A program made the position numbers and the translations under genes. Source: Nemertoderma westbladi (Eukaryota; Xenacoelomorpha; Nemertodermatida; Nemertodermatidae). From it: DNA of 22,143 nt. The notes below the pieces were generated by a model, which was not told where the DNA came from, searched no databases, and saw nothing but the letters and a program-made list of their open reading frames with translations. The stretch covers positions 1 to 22,143 of the forward strand of contig JAUCBJ010006763.1 of NCBI GenBank assembly GCA_032718475.1, written 5' to 3'. Below are positions 8,041-17,210 of the stretch, piece after piece (the first letter of the stretch is position 1; each line of letters starts with the position of its first letter).

Positions 8041-9507
8041 ATGTCATCAACTCTCGTATTGATCCTGTCACTAAAGCCGAGTCACTAATCGACCACATTA
8101 TTAGTAATATTAACTCACCCATGTTTTCCGCTGGTACATTTCAATCCAAAATTGGCAATTCCGATCACCAAGCTACTTTTATATAATTTTAAAGAAATTC
8201 AACTGTGCTTTTGCTGAGCCAAAAATTTCATCAGTTTTGGATTATTCTAAGTTCAACGAAGTTTCTTTCTTATCTGACATTAATGACCCTTCTTCCTGGT
8301 CTTATATATCCAGCTCTGTTCCTCTTCTAAACAAACCTGATTGATTCTACGATGATTTGAACAAACTGTGCCCAACTCGGTGCTTTAAGAGTGTCACTCA
8401 TAAGACACGGCCAATTAAACCCTGGATTACCCCCGCTCTTCTTAAATCCATTCGTAATATAAGGACAAGCTATATCGGCAATTCCTTATAAAACCACTCC
8501 GAAAAAATAATAAAAAAAATTCAATAATTATTATCGGAATCAACTGAGAACTGAGCACTGAGACACGCCGAAAAAAATTATTACACCAATCGTATTCAAT
8601 CCTCTTCCGCTAATATTAGAAATACCGGGTCCGTAATTAACACTGCTCTCCATAAACCAAAAAGTTTGGGTTGTCCTAAAAAATTGATTCTGAAATCTCT
8701 TTATTCAACTGAAATAATCTCAGATCCATCTGAAATTGCCAATGTTTTCAACAAACATTTTTCTACAATAGGCTCAACCTTGCAAGCTACATACCCTCCC
8801 GCAACCGAAGCACTCTCCCATCAGATACATCAACCAGCAGAAACCTAATTCTTTTTATCTTATTGAAACCTCACCACACAAAGTTCAATACAATATCCTG
8901 CATTTAAACCCAAATTCTGCTACGAATGATTCCTTTCCATCCAAACTCGTAATTATGGCAGCGGAAACTCTCTCTCACCATCTCAGCTAGCTTTTTAACC
9001 TTTGTATCTCGTATGACTTTTTTCCAGACTCCCTTAAAACCGCAAAAGTTGTCCCACTTTTTAAAAAAGAAGACCCCTGTGAACCGAACAATTACCACCC
9101 TATTTCTTTATTACCAATTATTGTAAGCTTTTTGAAATAAACATAACCTCTCAACTTAAAGCATACCTAGATAAATTCTCTATCATTTCAACCTCTCAGT
9201 ACGGCTTCAGACCCAAAACATCCACTCCCCAGGCTTTGCTTTCAATTACTGAACGTATATTTCCCGCTCTCGATTCTCACCAATCGCCAATCCAGTTGCG
9301 CTGTATTCATAGACCTCCAAAAAGCCTTTGACACTATAGACAACAAGATATTAATAGCCAAACTCGAATCATACGGTGCGAGAGGCCTCCCCCTTCAGCT
9401 CCTATCAAGTTTCCTTTCAAACAGATTTCAGTTCGTTTCTCTAGGCAACTCCAGATCTTCTCTCTTACCCCTCCACTACTGCGGTATCCCCCAAGGTTCA
9501 GTCCTAT
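8041..9507 (+). mobile_element. Decayed CR1/Jockey-type LINE, 5' part (endonuclease end and RT fingers/palm)
   Basis: Broken frames encode the end of an apurinic endonuclease domain (AESLIDHIISNI, then GNSDHQATF with the catalytic SDH), a linker with RPIKPWITPALLKSIRN near 8410, and FNKHFSTIGSTL near 8740. The reverse transcriptase follows: AKVVPLFKKEDP with NNYHPISLLP near 9040-9110, SQYGFRPKTSTPQALLS near 9200, AVFIDLQKAFDTIDNKI (palm motif A, two Asp) near 9300-9350 and PQGSVL near 9490. Several frameshifts and stops separate these pieces, so the copy is dead. The element lacks its 5' end: the first recognisable residue is already in the C-terminal half of the endonuclease. The frame stops abruptly at 9507, where another element has inserted, and resumes at 11328. 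Confidence 0.88.
9503..9507. repeat. Target-site duplication, left copy (CCTAT)
   Basis: CCTAT precedes the inserted element and recurs at 11328-11332. Collapsing one copy makes the host LINE reading frame continuous across the GSVL-SPLLF part of reverse transcriptase, which supports the call. The TAT overlaps the ATT-repeat tail, so the duplication could be slightly shorter. Confidence 0.7.
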
Positions 9508-10231
9508 TATTATTATTATTATTATTTGTTTAATTCAACCATAAAGGTCATATCTAAAATACAGGCACAAGTTAAAGTTTAAAATAATTTAAAATTATAG
9601 GCATATACAGTAGGACGTAGGTAATTAAGGAACATAATAAAATTGTAACTAAAATTTTCACTATTTATAATAACAATTGGCACTATTTACAATAGTGACT
9701 GATTGTTACTCGGTCAAGCACACACAGACTATTGCACACAATTGCACACTGAATTGCCGATATTCACTGATTTTAATCATATATAAAGAGAATAACAACC
9801 GACATTTGTAGGGCCTATTAAGTAGCATTGAACTCATTACAAACCACGATAATGTATGTCGCAAATTGTTATATGTAACCGGTCTCTCTAACCTTAGTGT
9901 ATCAAGAAGATTGGGGTTTCTGATCGTTTATCAATATTCTCCAAATAATAATATGTAAACGAACGATACAATTAACAACACAGTAAATAGCAGTAAATAA
10001 TGCGGCGAAAAGCAGTTTACGTCAGGGTGCTTAATCAGGTGCCTGACAAGCAAGAGTACTTAACCAAGATAACAGTTTGATGATCTTATAATTAAAGACG
10101 CTCTAATGTTAGAAAACATTCCACGGCCGGTGTTCTTAGGCGTGGGGGAAACGTCAGTACTGAGTCCTGTGATTCTGCTGTACAGCTTTTACACAAAGAG
10201 GAGATCTCTCATTGGTCGAACTGGCTGAGCC

Positions 10232-10372
10232 GAACAAAGAACCAAATCTCCTGGCAAAAAGCTCCACGTGGACACAGCTGATAGATGTCGTCATTTGAGC
10301 TGAGCAGAACAAAGAACCAAGGCTCCGTGCAGAGGCTCCACGTGTACAGCTCAGCTATTAGCTGTCGTCATA
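10232..10372. repeat. Two-copy tandem repeat, about 75 bp
   Basis: GAACAAAGAACCAA occurs at 10232 and 10307, GCTCCACGTG at 10261 and 10335, and GTCGTCAT at 10287 and 10364, giving offsets of 75, 74 and 77. It lies inside the inserted minus-strand element. Confidence 0.8.
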
Positions 10373-10424
10373 GTAACTACACTGTTTCAAGAGTATTTCG
10401 GCTTTTGCGTCATAGAATTGCTAA

Positions 10425-10545
10425 TTATGTCCGCTAAAGTACACATACAGAATGAATGGCCTTTTATGTCCACTAAAACACCGGTACAGTAAGGAAACGG
10501 CTTTTATGTCCGTTAAAACACCTACAGAGTACTTTACGGGGAAAA
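10425..10545. repeat. Three-copy tandem repeat, about 40 bp
   Basis: TTATGTCC followed by CTAAA or TTAAA starts at 10426, 10465 and 10505, with ACA..ACAG following each. The copies are diverged. The position is within the inserted minus-strand element, next to the 75-bp duplication. Confidence 0.75.
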
Positions 10546-10661
10546 TAACCAGCTAATTCCGCAAAAGCTTTTATACCGCTCCCAGAAAATGGGATTTAAT
10601 TATATAAAATATAAAAAATCACAGTTTCTAAAATATAAAAATACTCTAAACAGTTAGTCTT

Positions 10662-10913
10662 TCTTGCGCGGACGGCGTTTACGCAGTTTCTTGAGACTAG
10701 CAAGAGTCCTTTTCTCTTTGGGGCGAGCCACTTTACTAGGAGGGCTATAACTCCTGGGTGAAGGGTGCAATACAATTGCATCAGAAGGTTTAGGGCTACG
10801 GTCAGTGTCTCGTCCATTTCGATATGCTTCTCCTCGAGCTGATTTTCCTCCGCTTGTCGTTGGACACGCTCGTCCAAAACTCTCGCAGAGAATAGGGTTG
10901 TCTAAGCTCTATA
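10662..10913 (-). pseudogene. Decayed basic, coiled-coil-like ORF in the inserted element
   Basis: On the minus strand one frame gives a charged, coiled-coil-like segment (RVQRQAEENQLEEKHIEMDE) upstream of about 10790. A second frame gives a Pro/Ser-rich then strongly basic end, with SPKPSDAIVLHP followed by KKLRKRRPRKKD and a stop near 10662. Together they look like one protein broken by a frameshift, ending in a nuclear-localisation-like basic tail. I do not recognise the family. It may be an accessory or gag-like ORF of the element, or captured host sequence. Confidence 0.3.
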
Positions 10914-11083
10914 TCTTCTTAGAGATTCGAGATTTCCCAATGGAACTGAGATAAAGCCAATTCGTTTACCGCTTGGACTTGCTGTTACAGTATAACTTAC
11001 GTTTATCTGAACAAACGCAGGTTGACAGGATTGATTGATGAATTAGCAGGATTGATTGACTGTATAAAAATGAAAATTCATAT

Positions 11084-11327
11084 TCACAAGCAAAATCGCC
11101 GGAAAGTAGCGTATATTTCTGAGGTGGGACGGCAGTTATGCCGGACACACGCTAAAATATTATTATCAGATTTGTTTACGCGGTTATGTAGGCTATGAAG
11201 AGCTACCCGAAAAATATCTTTAAAAGATTTAATATTAAAATTCACTAACATCTGGAATGCACTATTTATTTCTTCAACTTCGCTATCATACAGCGGTATG
11301 TGAAATAGAGATCGGACGCATTTAGCA
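11084..11327 (-). pseudogene. LINE C-terminal coding fragment
   Basis: The minus-strand frame from 11327 down to 11084 encodes about 80 residues, including SLFHIPLYDSEVEE, VNFNIKSFKDIFRVALHSL and VNKSDNNILACVRHNC. The F-x-F-H/L-x-R-x-x-x-S-D-N-x-I pattern resembles the segment after the reverse transcriptase thumb in several LINE clades. The apparent start codon lies in the flanking LINE across the insertion junction and is not genuine. The fragment is truncated at the insertion point. Confidence 0.4.
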
Positions 11328-12230
11328 CCTATCTCCACTCCTCTTCTTAAAGTTTATCAACGATCTTCCTAATGTTAATAAGTTAATAAGTACTCTGTTT
11401 GCAGATGACACAACTTTACTTTCCACGCATCCAAACTCTTTCATAATATTTTATTTTACAAATAACGAAATATCTAAACTTTCCAATTGGCTGACTGACA
11501 ACAAACTCACTACTAAATCTAAAAAACTGAATATACTATCTTTTCAAATTCATTTAGCAATCGAACTACTTTACTTGAAGTCATTAATAACAACACACCA
11601 ATAGCTACCTGTGTAAAAGCTTCTGTGGGATGTAACTGGCCCTTCGCCCCGCAACCCAGTTTTTCCCCCATACGCTAAAATACTCTGAAACCTACTGTAA
11701 AGGTTTTTCTGGGATATGACTGATTTGTTTTCTTTGCTAACCAGTTCCCCCCTCCAAGGCGTTGGAATCCTTTAGGAGGGATCTGAGCTGTTCCTGTATT
11801 ACCAACTCCGCAAAATTGTTAGGCGTTTGGGTCGACTCAAAATTTAACTGGAATTTTCATATTTCATACATTCACAATAAGGTATCAAAAACCTCCGGCA
11901 TTTTTTATAAACTCCGTCACATACAGTATTTCCTTTGCATATTCTCCGATTACATCATTTTTCTCTTACCCCCCCCCCCCCCCCCCCCCGTATCTCGAAT
12001 ACTGTTTAATTTTGTGGGGCAGTGCTCCTCTATCATCGATTAAGCCCTTAAATACTAAGATTAATAAGCTTCTACCGTGCATCACTTTTACACACTACCG
12101 CACGTCCGCTACCCCTATATACAAACAATTAAATATTCTCCCCTTAAAACAGCTGTATGAACTTCATATAGCAACCTTTATGTATGACATCCACACCAAA
12201 TACATACACCCCTAAACATACACCACTAAA
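11328..12230 (+). mobile_element. Decayed CR1/Jockey-type LINE, 3' part (RT palm C motif and thumb)
   Basis: The frame interrupted at 9507 resumes exactly here with PLLFLKFINDLPN, followed by LFADDTTLL near 11395-11420, the catalytic YXDD-type motif C. LSNWLTDNKLTTKSKK follows near 11480. After about 170 bp of unrelated or rearranged sequence (about 11610-11780) the thumb continues with KLLGVWVDSKFNWNFHISYI near 11815 and SKTSGIFYKLRHI near 11890, and then the connection region LNTKINKLLPCITFTHYRT near 12050 and LKQLYELHIATFMYD near 12150. A 21-base poly-C tract disrupts the frame at 11969-11989. With 8041-9507 this makes one LINE of roughly 2.4 kb net, dead by many lesions. Confidence 0.85.
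11969..11989. repeat. Poly-C tract (21 C) inside the LINE
   Basis: An uninterrupted run of 21 C within the RT thumb region of the decayed LINE. The flanking frame is LINE coding sequence, so the tract expanded after insertion. Confidence 0.9.
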
Positions 12231-12596
12231 TGATTAAAATAACACCCTTTAGTTCCATGTTCTTTTTTAATATCTACCAATACGGCGCAATTTAAATGTT
12301 AAATATTTTTTAAGTTAATTAGATATGGTGAAAGTCAACAACAATAGTTTACATCGATTGCAGGCATGGCCCCTTCCTTCTTTTTTCACTCTTTCTCTTT
12401 CACCCTCATCAAACCAACCCACCTTGCCAGCACTAACTCAGCTATTAGTCTGGGTGTGGTGGTGGATGTGGTGGTGAACATCTCACCAACAATTTTCTTG
12501 TAATTCAATTTTAAGCTATGTGTAAGTATTTGGTTTGATGGGGGATATTAATAAATATACTCCATTCAATTCTAATTGAATTCAATTCAAATATAT
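12231..12596. other. Likely 3' UTR of the LINE plus unassigned DNA
   Basis: No coding frame. A pyrimidine-rich stretch (about 12370-12415) is followed by GGTGTGGTGGTGGATGTGGTGGTG (about 12452-12477), a short GT-rich low-complexity tract. The 3' end of the LINE must lie in this interval but I see no clear tail. Confidence 0.4.
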
Positions 12597-12658
12597 GTAC
12601 ACGTTCGTGGGGCATTCGCGCAGCGCGAGACTGAATACGTAGCAAGTTTGGTTTAATT
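12597..12658 (+). repeat. 62-bp direct repeat, right copy
   Basis: Same orientation as 7964-8026, with about five differences including one base missing. It lies 4633 bp from the left copy, just beyond the LINE. Confidence 0.85.
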
Positions 12659-12715
12659 TCATCATTGATTGACTGACTTGTTTTGTTTTTTTTATCACAA
12701 AGTCTGAATCTACCG

Positions 12716-13285
12716 GCTACTACTAGTACTACTACGATCAGCATGAGGTATTGCAGCTGCATTATATATATATATATATATATATTACATATATATTAAG
12801 AATGCTGTGCCGACAAAATTGTGCCTCCACAACTCCCTAGTACCCATTACATTTGCTAGATCATCCGCATCTTCAAGGCCAGTGTCCTTTAAGATACGTC
12901 TAAAGAATGTCATGGGTTGTCCACCATTCTTATTCACTCCATGAGGCCGCCAACGCACAAGATTATGCAACGGCTGGTCCTCACGGCGAAAGCAATATCC
13001 TGCAAAGCGGAGGCGGTTCCGTTCAATTGTCAAGCTAGGGGAGACTAATGGAACACCTCCAATGTTGTATAAAGTCTGATTGGAGATGTATTCATTGTAC
13101 TTGACACAATAAACCCGGCGCAACATTCTTGTGAATGTGCCATCCAGAGATTTGGTATCCTCTGCAGTTAGAGCCCAGCATGGACTCCCATATAAGAGTA
13201 CTGTTACTACTACTGCCATAAATAATCGAACCTTAAGGTTCTGTTTTATTCTATGGGACTTCCAAATCCTGGACAGACTATTTAA
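12716..13285 (-). mobile_element. RTE-like LINE copy A, 3' end
   Basis: The minus strand encodes an almost intact C-terminal segment of about 140 residues: VLLYGSPCWALTAEDTKSLD, GTFTRMLRRVYCVKYN, NRLRFAGYCFRREDQP, then RRILKDTGLEDADDLANVMG. The YGSxxWxLT...LDGxxTRMLR...RLRFAGHCxR order is characteristic of the region after reverse transcriptase in RTE-like and related APE-type LINEs. Homology with other copies extends past the open frame to about 13285, where the copy is 5'-truncated. The 3' UTR is recognisable to about 12716 and ends in a TAG/TAC-rich tail. A TA microsatellite has expanded inside the 3' UTR. Confidence 0.85.
12761..12797. repeat. TA microsatellite in the 3' UTR of copy A
   Basis: About a dozen TA units, then CATATATATT. 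Other copies of the family have only a few T or A bases between GCAGCTGCA and AAGAATGCTGTGCC, so this is a post-insertion expansion. Confidence 0.85.
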
Positions 13286-14233
13286 CTCCTACAACTAAAC
13301 TTATTAACTTGTTATGTAGATTAGTTCTCATAAACTAGGGGTTGTGTGGGATCTCTATGAACCGTAGGTGTTTGTAGAGGATCAGACATGAAGTAATTCC
13401 GGGTTTTAGATAATTCTTATATCGTTTAGTAAGTTTTGAGTTTAACATGAGGAGTTTATAAGTAGTAAATATTACGAAATATTAAACATCTAAACACCCA
13501 TACAATTTGATAGATTATTTAATAATATTTGTAAATTCTCTTAAGTATAGATTGTGTACACGTACCAATAATGTTGTTTTAACAGGCTCACCTTCCGGGT
13601 TTTAATCCAACTCAAACTCCCTTATACTACATATTGCATATAGGCTATATATGGTATTATTTACTATATTTTCCTACTTATTTGTGTCGACAAATAGGTA
13701 AATATGGACGGATAAACACAACGTTATATTTATGACGAGACGGTTTATGGCGGCTTCATACCAGTTTTAAAAACTTATATACAGTAGTTCATATAACAAA
13801 ACTTTCGGATTAGCACACTCACTAAAAGAGCTACATGACACACGAATTTGCCAATTGGGTTGGTGCGCGAAATTTTTTGAGCTAGAAACAATCGAATAAG
13901 GGGTAATAAGTTGCCCTGAAGTGACGGGGTTTGTTATTTGTAAAAACACCTGGAAACGGTCGCAAGGGCGGGTTTAAGTGAGCGCGGGGAGTCAATTTTT
14001 AAAATCGGCTGTGATTGGCTGCTACATATTTGACGTCATTACGCAGTGCTCTGATAATTTTTTATCTTGGTTTCTATGGAGAGAGATTTTCGATCAAATT
14101 CAAATACACATTAAATCACAATTATTTCACACGTGGCTTATATCAATTGAAGCAGAGAGTCTTGTGCGTCTTTTGATACTAAAATTAATTAAATTCATGA
14201 TGGGGAAGATTTAATGGGTGGTCAAAATTTATG
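13286..14233. other. No gene; contains a CCAAT plus CRE pair
   Basis: There is no supportable coding frame. Around 13946-14040 a GGGCGGG GC box (about 13967), an inverted CCAAT box (GATTGGCT, 14013-14020) and a perfect TGACGTCA (14031-14038) occur within 80 bp. The composition resembles the block near 6250-6490, which carries the same three motifs in inverse order. Confidence 0.4.
14013..14038. promoter_or_regulatory. Inverted CCAAT box and CRE palindrome, promoter-like
   Basis: GATTGGCT and TGACGTCA are separated by 10 bp, a spacing seen in CRE/CCAAT promoters. No downstream host gene is visible, so this may be a relic or chance. Confidence 0.25.
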
Positions 14234-14640
14234 TGAGTACCTTTCCTGATGACCTTTCTGGGTCACAAAGGGAGACCAGATTGTGAGGGGGAGAGGGATT
14301 CTGGAGTTGGAGACTACTCTCATGTTCCACCCCGACCCAGCAAGACATTGGTTAACCAGAGGCAAATCACTGAGTTGCATTGGTCTATTGATGAATCAAA
14401 CTGCACATGCGCAGCATTGGAGAAAATAGACCAAATCTCAAACCGCATCATTCATTACCACTTCCTGCACTGGAAGTCTGGCTAAGAAATTTCCTAAAGT
14501 GGTTCTGATTGTGTGATGATTCAACCAATAGTGTTGCTCCATTAGCGGAAGAGGTGGAAAATCTCTACAACAATACAAGTAGATACTGATCAGTCATTCT
14601 TAATATTCCTGGGAGACCTTTATTCAAGTCTAAATCAGTC
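14234..14640 (+). mobile_element. RTE-like LINE copy G, 5'/endonuclease-region fragment
   Basis: The sequence parallels 18945-19575 with many indels. Shared blocks include TGATGACCTTTCTG, CCAGATTGTGAGGGGGAGAG followed by GGATTCTGGAGTTGGA, CCACCCCGACC, TTGGTCTATT and GAGGTGGAAAAT. The short open frame at 14249-14485 carries the same GRPDCEGERDSGVG peptide as the better copy at 18725-19324. Internal deletions remove most of the endonuclease, so it is dead. Confidence 0.75.
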
Positions 14641-15191
14641 ATTTCTATAGCGTTAGTGTTAAGGGGACCATTACCCCCAAAGGAAGTCAATTTTTTATCT
14701 GTTTTAGTAGTTTGATAGAAGGTATTTCATGTGGTGACACTGGTTTTCACCATAGAGTTATTTTATCACCACAAAACAGCACTTTTCAAAATTTAAAATT
14801 TATTAAATTTTGTATTTTCTTTTTTATATACAAAAATTTTGAAATTTTTTGGAAAATTTTAGCAAATTTCAATATATTTCATAGTTAAAATATGAAAAAT
14901 TAAAATTACCTCATGGAACGGCAGAGTCAGAAAAGGCTCATACTATTTGCGATTTTATGTTATATTAAAGAAGATTATCCAGTTCAAAGAATTGAACTGG
15001 AAAGATAGACTCATATATTGGGGACCAAGTGGTCACAAGTTCCAGATACTACTGTACTACTGTAATCGGCCTTCCACATTGAAACTGCACATTTACATAG
15101 ATGCTATGCCAGCTTAACTAAAACATTTTGTCACCATCATGCAATCCACAATTGGCAAGCCCAATGCAACGAGCATAAATAATGCTATATC
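14641..15191. other. AT-rich DNA without a gene
   Basis: Nothing coding is recognisable. A strongly AT-rich stretch at 14780-14915 is followed by a perfect 9-bp hairpin (CCAGTTCAA, loop AGAA, TTGAACTGG) at 14979-15000. The hairpin has no U-tract or coding context that would give it a role. Confidence 0.5.
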
Positions 15192-15316
15192 AACACAACT
15201 CCCTATCCCCCATGACTGTCGCGAGATTATCCGCATCTTCAAGGCCAGTGTCCTTTGGGAGGCGTCTTACGAAAAGCGAAAAAAAGGGTTCTTGTGTCAA
15301 GCTTGGGGGAACCTAC
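15192..15316 (-). mobile_element. RTE-like LINE copy F, small fragment
   Basis: The stretch 15192-15277 matches the 3'-coding end of the family on the minus strand, including CATCTTCAAGGCCAGTGTCC. After a short gap, TGTCAAGCTTGGGGGAACC at 15295-15313 matches a part of the family normally about 200 bp further 5'. The copy is therefore internally deleted. A 7-bp inverted repeat (CTAACAC/GTGTTAG, 15351-15372) follows just outside it. Confidence 0.7.
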
Positions 15317-15423
15317 GGATCCCGGGAAGGGACATGAAAAAAAAATTTTTCTAACACGAGGCCTAGTGTTAGCTAACACGAGCCTTCGTGGTAGCTAAAA
15401 CCGTTCGGTCTATGTAGGCCTAC

Positions 15424-16180
15424 TGTATAAGCGGTTGCATAGATGGGTTTTCATGGAAGATTTTGTTCTTAGAAGTTTATAAAACCAATAACAACCCAAA
15501 AATTATTGGTGGCTATTTAGTATCTCGCCTTGGTGGATGCCCTTTAATGGTCAGGGCAAACTACGGAACTGAAAATACCTACATGAGAAGCTTTCAGATG
15601 TTTTTCCGCCGCAATTAATTGCACTGATGGCTTGGTAATCCGGGCGTATACAGACGGGCGCAGTACGGCAAATCAAAGAATCGAGAGTTGGTGGGGGGTT
15701 CTTCGGAAGGAGAACGCGCAGTTGTGGATAGAATTATTTAAAGAATTGCAGGCAGAAGGTATCCTCCCCGGAGACTTTGTTTCAAAGGCTGCTGTTCAGT
15801 TATGTTTTACTTCACTAATTCAAAACGAACTAGACACATTAGCATCAGTTTGGAACCACCATCTTATTCGTCCTTCTGGAAATCCCAACGTTCCAAGCGG
15901 CCGATCTAATATTATGTATAGTTCGCCTAGCCTCTACCGTTGTGCTACCAAACAGCTCTTAACCGTAGCGCCTTCTGAAATTAATACCTGCTGCTCCAAC
16001 GACTTATTCCGCTTATCTATACCTTGTGATGCCGATCTGTGCATTCAGTTAATGCGTGAGAAGAACCTCCGACGTCCTCTATCCGTAGACGACGCCGTGG
16101 AACTTTATCTCATCCTTCATAATGCAATTCGCGAACTTCTTGGAAACAACGTAGACGATAGGTATACTAAGTCAGATTAA
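15424..16180 (+). pseudogene. DDE integrase-core (rve-superfamily) transposase remnant
   Basis: Two overlapping frames encode the catalytic core and C-terminus of an integrase-core-domain protein of the kind found in many copies in fish, cnidarian and other invertebrate genomes. Frame one (15424-15615) has CISGCIDGFSW, with the first catalytic Asp in IDGFS, then TNNNPKIIGGYLV and the motif normally RADxGTEN, here RANYGTEN: the second catalytic Asp is Asn (codon 15559-15561). A one-base frameshift at about 15587-15625 leads into frame two (to 16180), which lacks an ATG and begins around INCTDGLVIRAY. It has NQRIESWW with the third catalytic Glu at 15683-15685, then a 150-residue C-terminal domain with LWIELFKELQAEGI, FTSLIQNELD, RPSGNPNVPSGRSNIMY and DDAVELYLILHNAIREL. 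The lost Asp and the frameshift make it a dead transposase. The exact class (IS3EU-like or Ginger-like) cannot be decided here. A TAG just upstream, at about 15416, ends homology or marks an intron acceptor. Confidence 0.75.
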
Positions 16181-16211
16181 CTAATTATTATAGTTGAGTA
16201 TGATGTAGGTG

Positions 16212-16346
16212 TTGAACTGCGATGTTGATCCGTATGTCAAAGCCACCTTAGCAAAGAGTCAGCGCTCTATTATGGCGCAATTCCGTTGTGGAGTACTCCC
16301 GCTTGCTGTTGAATCTGGGCGATTTAAATGTAAGCCGCTAGAGGAA
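16212..16346 (+). pseudogene. Orphan LINE C-terminal fragment
   Basis: Forty-five open codons include DPYVKATLAKSQRSIMAQFR, CGVLPLAVESGRF and KPLEE, ended by TGA at 16347. The pattern YVKxNLxxxxRSxxAQFRxGxLPLxxETGRFxxxPxEER, followed in full-length relatives by a Cys-x2-Cys...His...Cys knuckle, is known from the C-termini of several LINE polyproteins in marine invertebrates. Here the knuckle is lost just where the frame stops. It lies directly after the transposase remnant and before the RTE-like cluster, belongs to neither, and is a separate decayed insertion. Confidence 0.5.
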
Positions 16347-16587
16347 TGAGTATGTGAAGTGTTAATTAATAATTTACATACCAACAAAGTCCTGGAGATA
16401 ATCCCTCCAATAGGTTAGCATTGCGTTGCCACCGAATCGAACCTTGCTCTGACCACTGCACTTCAAATAGCTGTTCAACAATAGTGGCGTCAAGTTCACA
16501 CTTTGAGTAAACGAGTCCCCATCCCCCATGATTTTCGCGGGATTATACGCATCTTCAAGGCCAGTGTCCTTTAGGAGGCGTCTCACA

Positions 16588-16595
16588 AAAGTCAA
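16588..16595. repeat. Target-site duplication of copy B, left (AAAGTCAA)
   Basis: AAAGTCAA at 16588-16595 recurs at 17211-17218. Removing copy B and one duplicate rejoins the two halves of copy C in the order seen in other family members. Confidence 0.85.
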
Positions 16596-17210
16596 CTACT
16601 AGGATCGGCATGCTGCATTGCAGCTGCATTTTTAAGAATGCTGTGCCGGCTTGTCAACAAAATTGCACCGCCACAACTCCCTATCACCCATGACATTTGC
16701 TAGATCATCCGCATCTTTAAGGCCAGTGTCCTTTAAGATGCGTCTCAAGAAAGTCATGGGCTGTCCACCATGCTTATTCACTCCATGAGGCTGCCAAAGT
16801 ACAAGATTATGCACTGGCTGGTCCTCACGGCGAAAGCAATGTCCTGCAAAGCGGAGGCGATTTTGTTCTAGTGTCAAGCTTGGGGGAACCAATGAGACAC
16901 CTCCAATGTTATATAGTGCCTGGTTGGAGATGTGTGCATTGTACTTGACACAATGAACCCGGCGTAGCATTCTTGTGAATGTGCCATCCAGAGATTTGGT
17001 GTCCTCAGCAGTTAGAGCCCAGCATGGACTCCCGTAGAGGAGTACTGGAACTACTGCTGCTCTAAATAATCGGACCTTAAGTTTCCGATTAATTCTCGGT
17101 GACTTCCAAATCCTGGAAAGCCTATTCAAGGCTGCCCATGCCTTTCCCTTACGTATTCGAAGGTCCTCACCTGACTTCCGGATCCATGATCCCAGGTAAC
17201 AGAAGTCACG
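16596..17210 (-). mobile_element. RTE-like LINE copy B, young insertion into copy C
   Basis: This 615-bp, 5'-truncated copy lies between AAAGTCAA duplications. Its minus-strand frame is uninterrupted for about 190 residues: FCYLGSWIRKSGEDLRIRK, AWAALNRLSRIWKSPRINRK, LFRAAVVPVLLYGSPCWALT, TRMLRRVHCVKYN, RLRFAGHCFRREDQPVHN, RRILKDTGLKDADDLANVMG, ending DKPAQHS and a stop at 16632. The open frame continues artificially to 17309 into copy C. The 3' UTR ends GCATGCCGATCCTAG followed by TAG. It has only about a dozen differences over 600 bp from the plus-strand copy ending at 20757, so the family was active recently. Confidence 0.9.

Larger units (their letters stand above)
9508..11327 (-). mobile_element. 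5'-truncated LINE inserted into another LINE
   Basis: About 1.8 kb interrupts the reverse transcriptase of the plus-strand LINE and is flanked by CCTAT. Read on the minus strand it ends in about seven AAT units (9508-9527 on the plus strand), the microsatellite 3' tail typical of several LINE clades. Its truncated 5' end at 11327 starts inside coding sequence resembling the C-terminal region of a LINE polyprotein. Between these lie about 1.5 kb of mostly noncoding DNA with two small internal tandem repeats and one decayed basic ORF. A 5' truncation, an A/T-rich simple tail and short flanking duplications together indicate target-primed reverse transcription. Confidence 0.7.

Noticed and set aside
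12785-13219. Independent host gene (craniofacial-development-protein-like label often given to such ORFs)
   Set aside because: The sequence is one of several local copies of the same LINE C-terminus with a shared 3' UTR, so it is a transposon fragment.
14979-15000. 9-bp perfect hairpin as a regulatory RNA or terminator
   Set aside because: A short isolated hairpin without conserved context is expected by chance in AT-rich DNA of this length, and eukaryotic transcription does not use such terminators.
16380-16460. GGTTCGATTCGG on the minus strand as a tRNA or tRNA-derived SINE promoter
   Set aside because: No A box at the right distance and no fold. The surrounding sequence is LINE debris.
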